A stretch of 10,376 bases of DNA from Actinomortierella ambigua (Eukaryota > Mortierellomycota > Mortierellomycetes > Mortierellales > Mortierellaceae), in contig JAAAJB010000195.1 in NCBI GenBank assembly GCA_016098155.1, positions 1-10,376 of the forward strand. The letters run 5' to 3'. The position numbers and the translations under genes are program-made. Every line of letters starts with the position of its first letter. Within the stretch, counting starts at the first letter, position 1. Positions 1 through 7,976 of the stretch are shown piece by piece. Under the pieces are notes generated by a model. That model did no database searches. It was not told where the DNA came from and worked only from the letters and a program-made list of their open reading frames with translations.

Positions 1-11
1 ATTGAACACAC

Positions 12-52
<41 letters not shown>

Positions 53-59
53 AAGCCGC
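1..59 (-). tRNA. tRNA-Phe (anticodon GAA), 3' end cut by window edge
   Basis: Read on the minus strand, the sequence starts with the 7-nt acceptor 5' strand (GCGGCTT, 59 to 53). It continues with TA at positions 8-9, a D-arm with box A (TAGCTCAGTTGG, 52 to 41), and an anticodon stem-loop with stem TCAGA/TCTGA and loop CTGAAGA. The anticodon GAA (plus-strand 24-26) makes it phenylalanine. The T-arm and most of box B (GTGTTCAAT) are present, but the final ~14 nt, including the 3' acceptor strand and the Pol III terminator, lie outside the window. There is no intron in the anticodon loop, unlike yeast tRNA-Phe genes. The visible arms pair normally, so this looks like a functional gene truncated only by the edge. 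Confidence 0.95.
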
Positions 60-110
60 CGTATGAAAATTTGAATTCTGGTGCCGACATGGAACAACGG
101 CTCTTCACGT

Positions 111-136
111 CACGTGGTTCATCGCTCCGTCACGTG
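111..136. promoter_or_regulatory. Paired CACGTG (E-box/Cbf1-type) motifs
   Basis: Two copies of GTCACGTG have their CACGTG cores at 111-116 and 131-136, exactly 20 bp apart start to start (about two helical turns). GTCACGTG matches the bHLH/Cbf1 consensus RTCACRTG. The pair lies 52-77 bp upstream of the 5' end of the tRNA-Phe gene. The gene they would regulate is unknown; no protein gene starts nearby within the window. Confidence 0.4.
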
Positions 137-431
137 ATTTAATCGAGCCTTCTCGCGTCTGCGCCTCTCTCCACCAAAGCGGCCCTAAAAAAAAAAAAAA
201 AAGAAAGCTGCCGATGAGCTTTGCCCTGGTACACCGGACCCTATGCGAAAAGCTACCAGCTACCTCATGCAAGCAATGCTCGGTCATAGACGCCTCACGA
301 TGATGGAGCGTGTTGGCAAGATCGGTGTCCTTTAGTTGACAAGGGTGCCTGTTCTACGACATGCACCTAGGGCCACGTCTCTATCACAAGTTTAGAGAGC
401 AGAGGTCCGCAAGGCAGTCGGCGGTTACCGC

Positions 432-460
432 GGCTAGTGCATTAAAGCCATGCACTAGCC
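432..460. repeat. Perfect 11-bp inverted repeat, 7-nt loop
   Basis: The left arm GGCTAGTGCAT (432-442) and right arm ATGCACTAGCC (450-460) are exact reverse complements around the loop TAAAGCC. The pairing stops at the next base on each side. No T-run follows, so it is not a simple Pol III terminator. Its function is unknown. Confidence 0.75.
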
Positions 461-936
461 CTAAGCAACAGGTTTTCCATCAGGTTTTGTGCCCAAGAGT
501 TGATGCGCCGCGGCCTGTCTTTTCATTCCCCACACACCACTCCTGTAATAAGGTCGTGTAGACATGTTCCTTGTCAATTAAACCCCCCCCTTGCACCTCT
601 CTCCCGGCCTTTGAAAACCATGCAATCCATCAGTCGCTAACACGGTCGCTTTACGCTTTACACGGTACCTGGACCCCCAGCATCTTTAAACACCTGCATT
701 GAGACCCGTAAAAAAAAAGACCTATGCGCCTAGTGCGCACGACAATGTAAACCTCCCCCCTCCCTTCACACACACCCATCGTCGACGCAGAGAGAACACG
801 CACATATACCGCGAGTGGTTTCCCCCCTCCTCAGGTTGAGTGGAAGTAATATGGCGTGTTATTTCGATGATCTATTAACCCACTTGAAAGAGTGAGCCCT
901 TGACCGACACCACGTTCTGGGCCGAGGAGATGGCGT

Positions 937-960
937 ATGTGTGTGTGTGTGTGTATGTGT
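937..960. repeat. (GT)n microsatellite
   Basis: This is a run of alternating GT with one TATG interruption, typical of neutral intergenic DNA. Confidence 0.85.
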
Positions 961-1568
961 TTCTAGTCTTTCGTTTTAATCCTCGTTTCATTTCGTCAAG
1001 ACTCGCATCTACTCTAAAGGATTGACATGGTGAAAAAAAGGATCATAGTGTACGCGCAGTGGGAGCGCAGCTGATGCTCAAGTCTCTCCTTTTCTCAGCC
1101 AAGGCTTCATACATCAAGTAGATTCGTAGCTGCTCAAAAGCTCTTCCTTTTTTCTTCTCTGTCGATGAGATGTATTATTATAATGTCTCAACTCGACAGA
1201 TATAGAGGGAGCTAAGGACATGGAAAAGCCTTGGGGACATATACTCCCATAGATGGACGAGCTTCGCCCCCCCCCTTAACAATGAGGGGCGAAAGAGGGA
1301 GTGGGTGACCCAACGAAAAAAAAAACCAACAACACGAAAACTGAAGTTCTGCCCATCTTTGGGGTATGCAAATTGCTAAGGTTACGATCGATGGTGTCAT
1401 CTTCACTGGTTTTCTGAGCATACGTGTACTTCATTAGGCATGCCCCGGTAATATCACACATTTTTTTTTCGGAGGTGCTCAAATAATCTGCATTACGACA
1501 ATCTCTATTTTTGCTAGGTTGGATTGACCACATGAGGCGATGTGGTGAGGGTATAAACCGCAAGCAAA

Positions 1569-2199
1569 TTAGGAACGACAAGAGGGGAAGGTGGCTGTAC
1601 AATAGAAAGAGAAAATGGGGTGTGTGTGTCGATGAAAGAGGGGGGAGGATGGAGAATCGATTGAGGAAGAAGAGCTGGCTAGCAAGCGAGGATATGGAGA
1701 GAGGTAGAGGTAGAGAGATAGATGGAGGGAGAGGGAAGGAGGTAGAGGGCTCAAGAGTGAATGTAAGGACTGAAGAAGGCGTTCGGTTTTGGAGTCTGCA
1801 TCGGAAGCATTGTGCAATGAAGGCCAAGATCTATTGAGTATGGTCGTTGAAGGGTCTTTTGCATCAGTTGAAAGAGGTTCCCCATACTATTTTTTCCATC
1901 GTATCAGTGCCAAGTTGAAGATGCTTACCGTTGAACCGTTCCTGATCTAAAATGAGGTTTGGTGGAAGTTGAGGTGCTTCATAAGAGGCGGGCGGGCTTT
2001 GGATAGGGACTGGTTTGATAACGGCGGACAGGCTGAGCGCACTGGGGTCGGGGACGATGCTTAGATGTGTTCGTGTGACGATGGGGGTGGTGGAGGTTGC
2101 TTTGATGAGGTGCGAGTAGTCGTTGACTGGTAGACTGGCGTTGATGATGATAAGTGGCAGAAGTACTGACAATATGCAATGGTAGAGGACCGACCACAT
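1569..2199 (-). CDS. Putative small secreted protein, spliced, unidentified
   Basis: The first exon runs 2199 to 1929. The start has a good context (AAAACCATG) and encodes Met-Trp, then a hydrophobic stretch at residues 9-19 (ILSVLLPLIII). A likely signal-peptidase site lies near Asn20-Ala-Ser22, followed by a Thr/Ser/Pro-rich, probably extracellular region up to residue 90. The exon ends at a canonical GTAAGC donor (1928-1923). A tentative 73-nt intron with a CTGAT branch-like motif ends in CAAAAG at 1856. It restores the frame into exon 2 (1855-1569), for 185 aa in total. Exon 2 becomes a low-complexity Ser/Pro/Leu region from a CT-rich tract, so its 3' half may not be coding. Unspliced, the frame would stop at 1864 (111 aa). 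Support comes from a TATA box 272 nt upstream and a CT-rich leader. No family is recognised. Exon 1 is moderately supported and exon 2 weakly. Confidence 0.35.
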
Positions 2200-2470
2200 G
2201 GTTTTAGAGTGCTGGGGTGTTGTTCAAAAAGAGAGATGAGGTGCAAGAGGGAGAGTGAGCTCAGGGGCAGTTCGATATTGGGGTGATTGCTGGGTGAAGG
2301 GGTAGGTGCCAGAGGAGAGAGAGAGAGAGAGAGGTAGGTGGCAGTGTGGTTTAATCCGCTGCAGCAAAGAGAAAGATGGAATGAGAAGGGCGTGTGTAAG
2401 GAAGGTAAGAGGGAAAGTAGGAAAAGAGAGAGAAAGAGGAGAGAGAAGGAATGTGAGGGGACTGATTGTA

Positions 2471-2477
2471 ATTTATA
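2471..2477 (-). promoter_or_regulatory. TATA box of the minus-strand gene
   Basis: TATAAAT lies on the minus strand, 272 nt upstream of the ATG at 2199. It is followed by a strongly pyrimidine-rich presumed 5' UTR (about 2440 to 2220, read on minus), the same layout as the other genes here. Confidence 0.5.
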
Positions 2478-2766
2478 GTCATTTATTTTTGCCACGTTTC
2501 GGGTACGTACAAGTCAGCCCAACCCACGGAGTTTTTGTGGGTGCTGCGACGCATGCACCTGTTGTGTCCGTGCTAGCAAGTGTTGCACCACCCAGGAGAA
2601 AGAAGAAGGCGAAGAAGAAGAAGAGAGAGAAGGGGGTTGTTTGTGTACATTTCTCATTCTCTCTCTCGACCTCCATTGTTCCGTGGGCGAGTGGGATACG
2701 CTCATCGTTGCTTCTCTCATACATAAAAGAGTCGTAGAGATGGCTTCCTTGCCTGCCGCTTTATGA

Positions 2767-2790
2767 CACCACCACCACCACCACCACCAC
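2767..2790. repeat. (CAC)8 trinucleotide repeat
   Basis: Eight uninterrupted CAC units lie in the divergent promoter region. They create artefactual poly-Val/poly-His frames and probably vary in length between strains. Confidence 0.9.
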
Positions 2791-2919
2791 GAGATGGAGA
2801 GAGGGTACCATAGAGCGACGTTGTTCTTCTTGGTTGTTCACTGTTCCCGCTGATGGGTCTGCGCTTGTCTGGTTGAAGAGAGAGGGCGGGACAGCGAAAG
2901 GTGTAATTCCAAGCAGAGT

Positions 2920-2926
2920 TATAAAT
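2920..2926 (+). promoter_or_regulatory. TATA box of the RCC2-PHD gene
   Basis: TATAAAT lies 152 nt upstream of the ATG at 3078. A T/C-rich presumed leader (about 2965-3055) follows, and the start context is CTCAATGGCC. Confidence 0.55.
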
Positions 2927-3077
2927 GATTTTGATATTTTTGGGAAAGGGCTCAAACCCGCCCCCTTTTTTTGCTCCCTCCATTTCCCCCCCCTTCTCTC
3001 TCTCTCCCTCTTCTTCCCTGCTTGAGCTTCCCACTCTCTCTCTCTCATTCAGTTCAGTCAGACAAAAAACTCTCTCA

Positions 3078-3907
3078 ATGGCCGCTACCACGATTTCAAA
3101 CGAACCTGCATGGGGTAAGTTCACTAAGACACTTCTCTCTTCCCCCCCTCCTTCCCCTCGTGAACAAGCCCCATGCCACCTACATCGTCTTTGCCATCTG
3201 CACATTACATTAGGCCATATTTGTCGGAATCAGCATGTACCCACCTGCCCCTCTCCAGCAACGGGCTGCCAAGGAGCGTGAGAGACAAGGAGAGGAGGAA
3301 GGAAGAGGTTCTTGGTGGCGAACTGGCTAGCTGGCGTCTCGACAGCACAGCCCCTGCCTGCCTGCCTGCCTTCCTTCCTTTGGTACCACGGTGCTCTGAT
3401 CCTGTTGGCCTCAGCCTAGCCATCCCATTCGTTCGCTCCTCCCAAACTCGATACGCCGTCTCACCTCACACTACTTGAGGCGGGTGAATGGCTCACAAAG
3501 CCCCATCTCTGGTGAATTTCCAGACACACTCACTCACTCACTCACCCATGGACCCTCGGTCAATTCCAAAGACAAAATCAAACACACGCGAGGATTTGTC
3601 GCGTTGTACCTGAATTTCTTTAAACTCACAGTCGTGCAAAGACGCGCCTGTTGAGGCTGGGTATCAGAGAGCGAGCAACCTAGGAGAGAGATAGAGAGAG
3701 AGAGATTCAAGTGATGTTGCCCTTGTCACACGTTTTCTTTTTCTTTTCTTTGAAATCCTGACCTCCCCCCCCTGGGAAAGAACCCGTACATTCCCTGTAC
3801 ACACGCAACCACACACACACATACACACACACACGCGCGCACACACACCACATCCCTTCATTACCCTCTAACGGTTGGCGTGCATGGCCAGTTTGTCCCG
3901 ATTTGTG

Positions 3908-3974
<67 letters not shown>

Positions 3975-6830
3975 TTTTGACCTCCAGAATGGATGATAGT
4001 CTAACAGCTTGTCTTCTTCGGTGTACCTTCTTCATCTTCTTCATCACATAGGCAAAGTTCTCATTGCGGGCGGTGTTGGTATTGTACTTGAGTCAGGTGG
4101 ACTAAAAACTATGTGCTACTGGTGAATTTTGAGCCTAATAATCCGTCCTCTCTCTCACATGCATGCATCTGGGTACGTCTCTCCTTTCCATCTGACCCTC
4201 CATTTACTAGACTGGGATATCATTGGACGCAAGCCCAAGCCAGGCGAGCCTCGAGAGGCCATGTATGTACATCGATTTGCCATGCGATGCGAGCAAAAAA
4301 TGATGCATGTACCAAAATGGATGATCGGCTAACCATGACCATATCGTCTCTTCTTGTCTTATCTTGTCATGGTCTTGACTTGTCTTTGATCCAGTCCCCA
4401 CCTCGAAACCTTTCATGTCATCCGTGAATTTGCAGACTTGAAGTAGGTTTTTGTCCTTCACCAATCGCCATCCTGGCTATTTTGTTCTCGAGTTGCACAG
4501 CAAGATAACCAAAACAAAAAAACGCCTCAAAACACATGTGTCTCCAATTCAGGATTGTCAAGGCCATTACAGGACCATCGGCTGCCCACAGTGTGTTCAT
4601 TACTGGTAAGTGTTCACATTCGACTAAACCAAGCATGATGGATCGGTGAGTTGTTTATCGCCCTCTGCGTTCTGACACCGACCATCTATTTTATTTTCTA
4701 TTGTGTTATAGATGATGGTGATGCATGGGTGCTCGGTCGAAACGAGAAGGGTCAACTCGGCGTTGGTGACACCGATCCTCATCCTTTCCCCATCAAGGTG
4801 CCAACCATTTATGCAGATTCGGGCAAGAAGAAGGTGAACGTTCGCATTGTGGACGCCGCTGTAAGTTTGTCATCTCTTTTCTCTCTCTCTCTCTTTTTCT
4901 TTCTAGGAGTCGTGTTGTCAATGTCTTGACCCAACAGTCATGATGATGGTGATGATGATGATCACGAAGACAATTAAGAACTTGTTATTTACTCAGTTTC
5001 TTGGTTTTCCTTTTCTCTCTTAGGTTGGACGCAACCACACGGTGTTGGTGACTGACACGGGAGCCCTTTATGCAGCTGGCGACAATAAGATGGGCCAACT
5101 TGGCCAATCGAATCTCAAGGAATACACCACATTCGTGCCTGTTTCTGGATTGGGAAAGGAAAAAATCGTGGGCGTCTCTTGCGGCGCTGAGTTTACTGTT
5201 GCTGTGAACGAGAAGGGTCAGGTTTGGTCTTTTGGATCGCCTGAATATGGTCAGGTATGCCCTAGAGAAACAGGCGTGGCCAATTGTGTTTCCAGCCGAT
5301 CCTCTTCTCTCGAGAGTATCCTCCTTTGATGCTGACCACTATAGAGCTTTGCATTGTTTTCACGCACACTAGCTTGGCAACAAGACTAATGGACAGTACC
5401 TTCAGCAATCCAACCGTCTTGTCCATATCCCGCAAACTAATCCAGGTAAGTGCTGATTAACGCACACTTTGTTTCTATGGTGTCATACGGGCGTCGTTTT
5501 ATATATTACTATTTTTTTTTGATAATCGTCGTACCTCCTTTTTTTTGTTTGTTCTCGTTTCGGGGTCTAGTTCTTGTGCAAGGTCTTCAAGGAAAGAAGA
5601 TTGTCAAGGTCGCCTGCGGAGTCAACCACTCATTGGCACTGGATGAGGAAGGCCTTGTGTTCAGCTGGGGTTTTGGAGGCTATGGACGTCTGGGTCATTC
5701 CAAGCAGGAAGATCTGTGGTATGCCGTTTCGATCGACCAGTTTGCAGGATCAGTCAAGATCACTCGTGCAACAGATATTGCCTGCGGAAGCACTTTTAGC
5801 ATGGCATTGGATGGTAATGACGGTTTGAGCGCTTGGCATTTCTGCAGCAAAATGAGGTGTTGTCTAACCTTGTCGAATTCATGACTAACAATGTCTTGTT
5901 GCTCTTGAAAAAAAAATCGACACACACGTATAGGCCAGCGTCAGTTCTGGCTGTGGGGAAAGTGGAAGAACACAGGTGATGGTGGCGGAGGATCGCCTTG
6001 GATGTATCCTCGCACGCTGTATGATCTCAACGGATGGACGTTCAGGAATATTAGTGGCGGCGGCGTCACTCTCTTTGCTATCCCAGTAACAGAGGCCTGC
6101 ACCATTGCATGGGGTCAGAATGCCGCGCACAGTGAGCTCGGATATGGTGAGGGTGAGGTCAAGTCGTCGACAAAACCTGATAAAGTCCGACCCTTGGAAG
6201 GTCTTCACATGTTGAAGTAAGTTGAATGGGAAAGGGTGGCCCCCCCCAAAAAAAAACGTAGAAGAAAGGCGTTCACTTGACCAAGATGACCCTCCCTTCC
6301 TCCCTCCTTCCTCGTCCTCCTACTCCCTCTCTCCCTCTCTCTCTCTTTGCTAACACGCTTTCACTTGTCTTGGGTTTAGTGTTTCCTGCGGACTGGGCCA
6401 CTCGTTGCTGCTCTGCAAACCAGGACAGGAGAAGCTGCAGGACCTGCCGAAATGGCCATTGTTGGATGTTGAAGACCACTGCATTGAGTGCCACAGTACG
6501 GAGAATGAGGACAGTATGTTGTTGTGCGACAAGTGTGACTCTGGTACGCATTTGGAGTGCACGGTGCCTCGTTTGAAGCAGGTTCCGGACACGGATTGGT
6601 TCTGTCAAAGCTGCAACAACCTCCGCGAGAAGAACCGTACCGTGTGGCAGGATGGAACAGCAGCCAATGCCAAGGCTGGTGCAGGCGGTGGCAAGGGTGT
6701 TAAGAACAATAGCTCTGCAGGGACTACGGGAGGAAGCAAGGGAACAAAGCGCAAGGCCCCTACAGCATCAAAAGGATCGTCCAAGAAGAGCAGAGCCAAG
6801 GCCAGCGACTCTGATAACGAATCGGAATAG
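3078..6830 (+). CDS. RCC2/TD-60-like RCC1 propeller with C-terminal PHD finger
   Basis: Eleven exons: 3078-3114, 4052-4078, 4211-4262, 4395-4442, 4553-4605, 4712-4860, 5024-5254, 5373-5445, 5571-5813, 5934-6216, 6380-6830. They sum to 1647 nt (548 aa) with all phases matching. Residues about 14-410 form a seven-bladed RCC1 propeller. It opens with WDIIGRK (23-29), the RCC2 hallmark, then has repeats such as GRNEKGQLG (81-89) and WGFGGYGRLGH, and SCGLGHSLLL closing it. Residues 433-477 are a complete C4HC3 PHD finger (C433, C436, C448, C451, H456, C459, C474, C477; W472). The tail has basic nuclear-signal-like clusters (KRK 522-524, KKSRAK 534-539) and ends acidic (SDSDNESE). Animal RCC2 is a mitotic/chromatin and small-GTPase-linked protein; a chromatin role here is inferred. 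The start follows from a GTAAGT donor after 12 codons that joins in phase to GKVLIAGG. The first exon and the small exon 4 are the least certain parts. Confidence 0.9.
3811..3848. repeat. (CA)n/(CG)n microsatellite
   Basis: An interrupted CA repeat with a CGCGCG core lies in the first intron of the RCC2-PHD gene. Confidence 0.85.
3915..3970. repeat. (TC)28 microsatellite
   Basis: This is an uninterrupted 56-nt TC repeat in the first intron, 31 nt upstream of the branch site. Polypurine/polypyrimidine tracts of this length can adopt triplex (H-DNA) structure; that is family knowledge, not something shown here. Confidence 0.95.
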
Positions 6831-6955
6831 AGCGAGCAAACCATTGATATTGAAGTGAACCAATTCCAATTAGAGTTTTTTTTTATGAATCATTATTTTT
6901 TTTTTCCTCATTTTACATTTTTTCTCTTCTGTTGATTTCATTCATCATTGCAATC
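6831..6955 (+). other. 3' flank of the RCC2-PHD gene and upstream of the next ORF
   Basis: Only 125 nt separate the stop codon at 6828-6830 from the next ATG at 6956. The stretch is AT-rich with two T runs (about 6877-6884 and 6896-6905). No canonical AATAAA signal is visible, so the poly(A) site of the upstream gene and the start of the next transcript must be packed together here. Confidence 0.5.
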
Positions 6956-7252
6956 ATGATGAGCCTCGTGGCGAACAAATGTGCCTCTTTGGCGGTACGA
7001 AGAGGGTGTAGTTTGGCTGGAGGGCAAGGAGTGCTGCAGCAGACACGTTTGCGTGCCTTGGGCTCTGTTCTCCGGCCTTCTTTCCTCGGTGCTGCTGCGC
7101 TGCGCAGACATACGCCGGGGGTTTCCATGGCCAGGATGACTTTTGGATCAGTGGCAGGGCACCAGGATGTGGTGGCCACCAGTGTGACCAGCCATATCGG
7201 CAGCGGACAAAAGGTAGGAGGACATTTGTGCAGTATGTACAACAAAACATAG
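6956..7252 (+). CDS. Exon or ORF with mitochondrial presequence-like N-terminus
   Basis: The frame starts at ATG 6956 (or the adjacent ATG 6959), preceded by a pyrimidine/T-rich stretch. The first 70 residues contain eight Arg, one Lys and no Asp or Glu. They are rich in Ala, Leu, Ser and Gly, the composition of a mitochondrial matrix-targeting presequence. Read through, the ORF is 98 aa. A GTAGGA donor candidate at 7214 would end the exon after residue 86 in phase 0. I do not recognise the remaining sequence (about residues 62-86). Three readings remain: a small mitochondrial protein, the first exon of a gene whose other exons lie in 7253-7976, or an alternative leader exon for the DPP III gene (the CAG at 7986-7988 is an in-phase acceptor). 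Its base composition resembles that of the flanking genes. Confidence 0.4.
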   Translation: MMSLVANKCASLAVRRGCSLAGGQGVLQQTRLRALGSVLRPSFLGAAALRRHTPGVSMARMTFGSVAGHQDVVATSVTSHIGSGQKVGGHLCSMYNKT

Positions 7253-7606
7253 CGGTCAGGCGCACAAGCGAGACACAAACATTGTCGCGGGAATAAGGGA
7301 GATGTCGGGGTGCTATCCGAGATGTTGTCAGTTGGTAGATTTGTGTTGTTGTTGTTGCTATTGCTCTATTGCTGTTACTGGTGGGATGGAGAGGGTGGGC
7401 CGAGCTGTTTGATGGCTCAACTGTGCATGTAGACTACAGGAGCCAATTATCCACACGGACAGAGGAGAACAGAACAGAGTAGAGAGCATGTATAGAACAG
7501 CAGAGCAATGAGAGTATCTGGTAGAGAGGGAGGAGGCGGACCTTGGATTTTCTCTCTCTTGCGTGGGCATTTTCCCATGAGATCGCAGCCCAAAAGGGCG
7601 TTCCAG

Positions 7607-7613
7607 CCAATCA
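7607..7613 (+). promoter_or_regulatory. CCAAT box (CCAATCA)
   Basis: CCAATCA in the context CAGCCAATCAGCG is the classic HAP/NF-Y (CBC) binding site. It lies 370 nt upstream of the DPP III start codon. The assignment to this gene is by position. Confidence 0.5.
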
Positions 7614-7885
7614 GCGGCACTGTGTCATCATCAGCTCAGGAACAAAAAACAGGCTCAACAAAAAACTTCCCCAGCTTGCTCAACAGACACCAAAGTGTTG
7701 TTCGCCGAGGACAGGACAGACAGACACACCCACCCACCCACACAGACAGACAAAAGAAAAAGAGACCCCAGACCGTTTCGTGGACCCCTTCCCAACCAAA
7801 CAAGGAAGCGAAGGACACATCCTCGCAAAAGGATCGTGCCACCCTGTCTAACACCGCCATTTTTGATTCTTCCAATTCCCCCCCA

Positions 7886-7891
7886 TTTATA
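7886..7891 (+). promoter_or_regulatory. TATA-like element of DPP III
   Basis: TTTATA lies 91 nt upstream of the ATG and is immediately followed by a C/T-rich leader, matching the layout upstream of the RCC2-PHD gene. Confidence 0.4.
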
Positions 7892-7976
7892 CGCCCCCCC
7901 TTTTCCTTCTCTCTTTCTCTTTCTTCTCTTCTCTTCTCTTCATAACTCTCTCTCTCTTCCTTCTCCATCACTCATC

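Larger units (their letters stand above)
60..1568. other. Intergenic stretch with no recognisable gene
   Basis: No open frame here has coding character or a recognisable domain. The stretch holds the CACGTG pair (111-136), a 16-nt poly-A run (186-201), a perfect hairpin (432-460), a GT microsatellite (about 937-960) and several homopolymer C and A runs. A minus-strand open frame near 1276-1500 has some mixed-composition peptide but no splice or start evidence. A far-downstream exon of the minus-strand gene at 1569-2199 therefore cannot be ruled out. Confidence 0.6.
2200..3077. other. Divergent intergenic promoter region
   Basis: This 878-bp region separates the two divergent starts at 2199 (minus) and 3078 (plus). 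It has a TATA box on each strand, about 440 bp apart. CT-rich sequence on each coding strand lies between each TATA and its ATG. The middle holds a GAAGAA-rich purine patch (about 2598-2632) and a (CAC)8 repeat. Open frames across it are low-complexity products of these repeats. Confidence 0.55.
3115..4051 (+). other. Long first intron of the RCC2-PHD gene
   Basis: This 937-nt intron has a GTAAGT donor, a CTAAC branch site (4001-4005) and an ATAG acceptor. The gene's other nine introns are 106-163 nt. It is packed with simple repeats: TGCC/TTCC around 3356-3380, ACTC units at 3525-3545, a CA tract at about 3811-3848 and (TC)28. I found no exon or snoRNA inside it. Confidence 0.75.
7253..7976 (+). 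other. Region upstream of the DPP III start
   Basis: This 724-nt stretch has no convincing coding exon. It holds short GTT and CACCCACC-type repeats, a CCAAT box (7607-7613), a TATA-like element (7886-7891) and a CT-rich leader ending at the ATG at 7977. Open frames through it are low-complexity. A short acceptor-like site near 7434 opens a 20-codon frame that I could not tie to any protein. Confidence 0.5.

Noticed and set aside
361..561. 66-codon plus-strand frame near the tRNA
   Set aside because: No start context, domain or coding composition, and it contains the perfect hairpin.
1276..1827. 183-codon minus-strand frame
   Set aside because: Mostly Ser/Pro/Leu/Phe from CT-rich tracts. 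It has no domain and runs through homopolymer runs, and it overlaps the better-phased exon 2 candidate in another frame.
2717..3205. Minus-strand frame across the divergent promoter
   Set aside because: Its content comes from purine-rich leader sequence and the (CAC)8 repeat, and it overlaps the RCC2-PHD first exon.
3664..3861. Minus-strand Cys/Val-rich 65-codon frame
   Set aside because: The Cys/Val pattern is a translation of the CA microsatellite in the first intron of the RCC2-PHD gene.
4930..4965. TGATGA-type repeats in intron 6 as a C/D snoRNA box C
   Set aside because: The motif is part of a short GAT repeat. No CTGA box D with a terminal stem follows before the acceptor.
7508..7945. 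Plus-strand frame upstream of DPP III
   Set aside because: Low-complexity peptide across the CCAAT/TATA promoter region with CACCC repeats. There is no domain and no family match.
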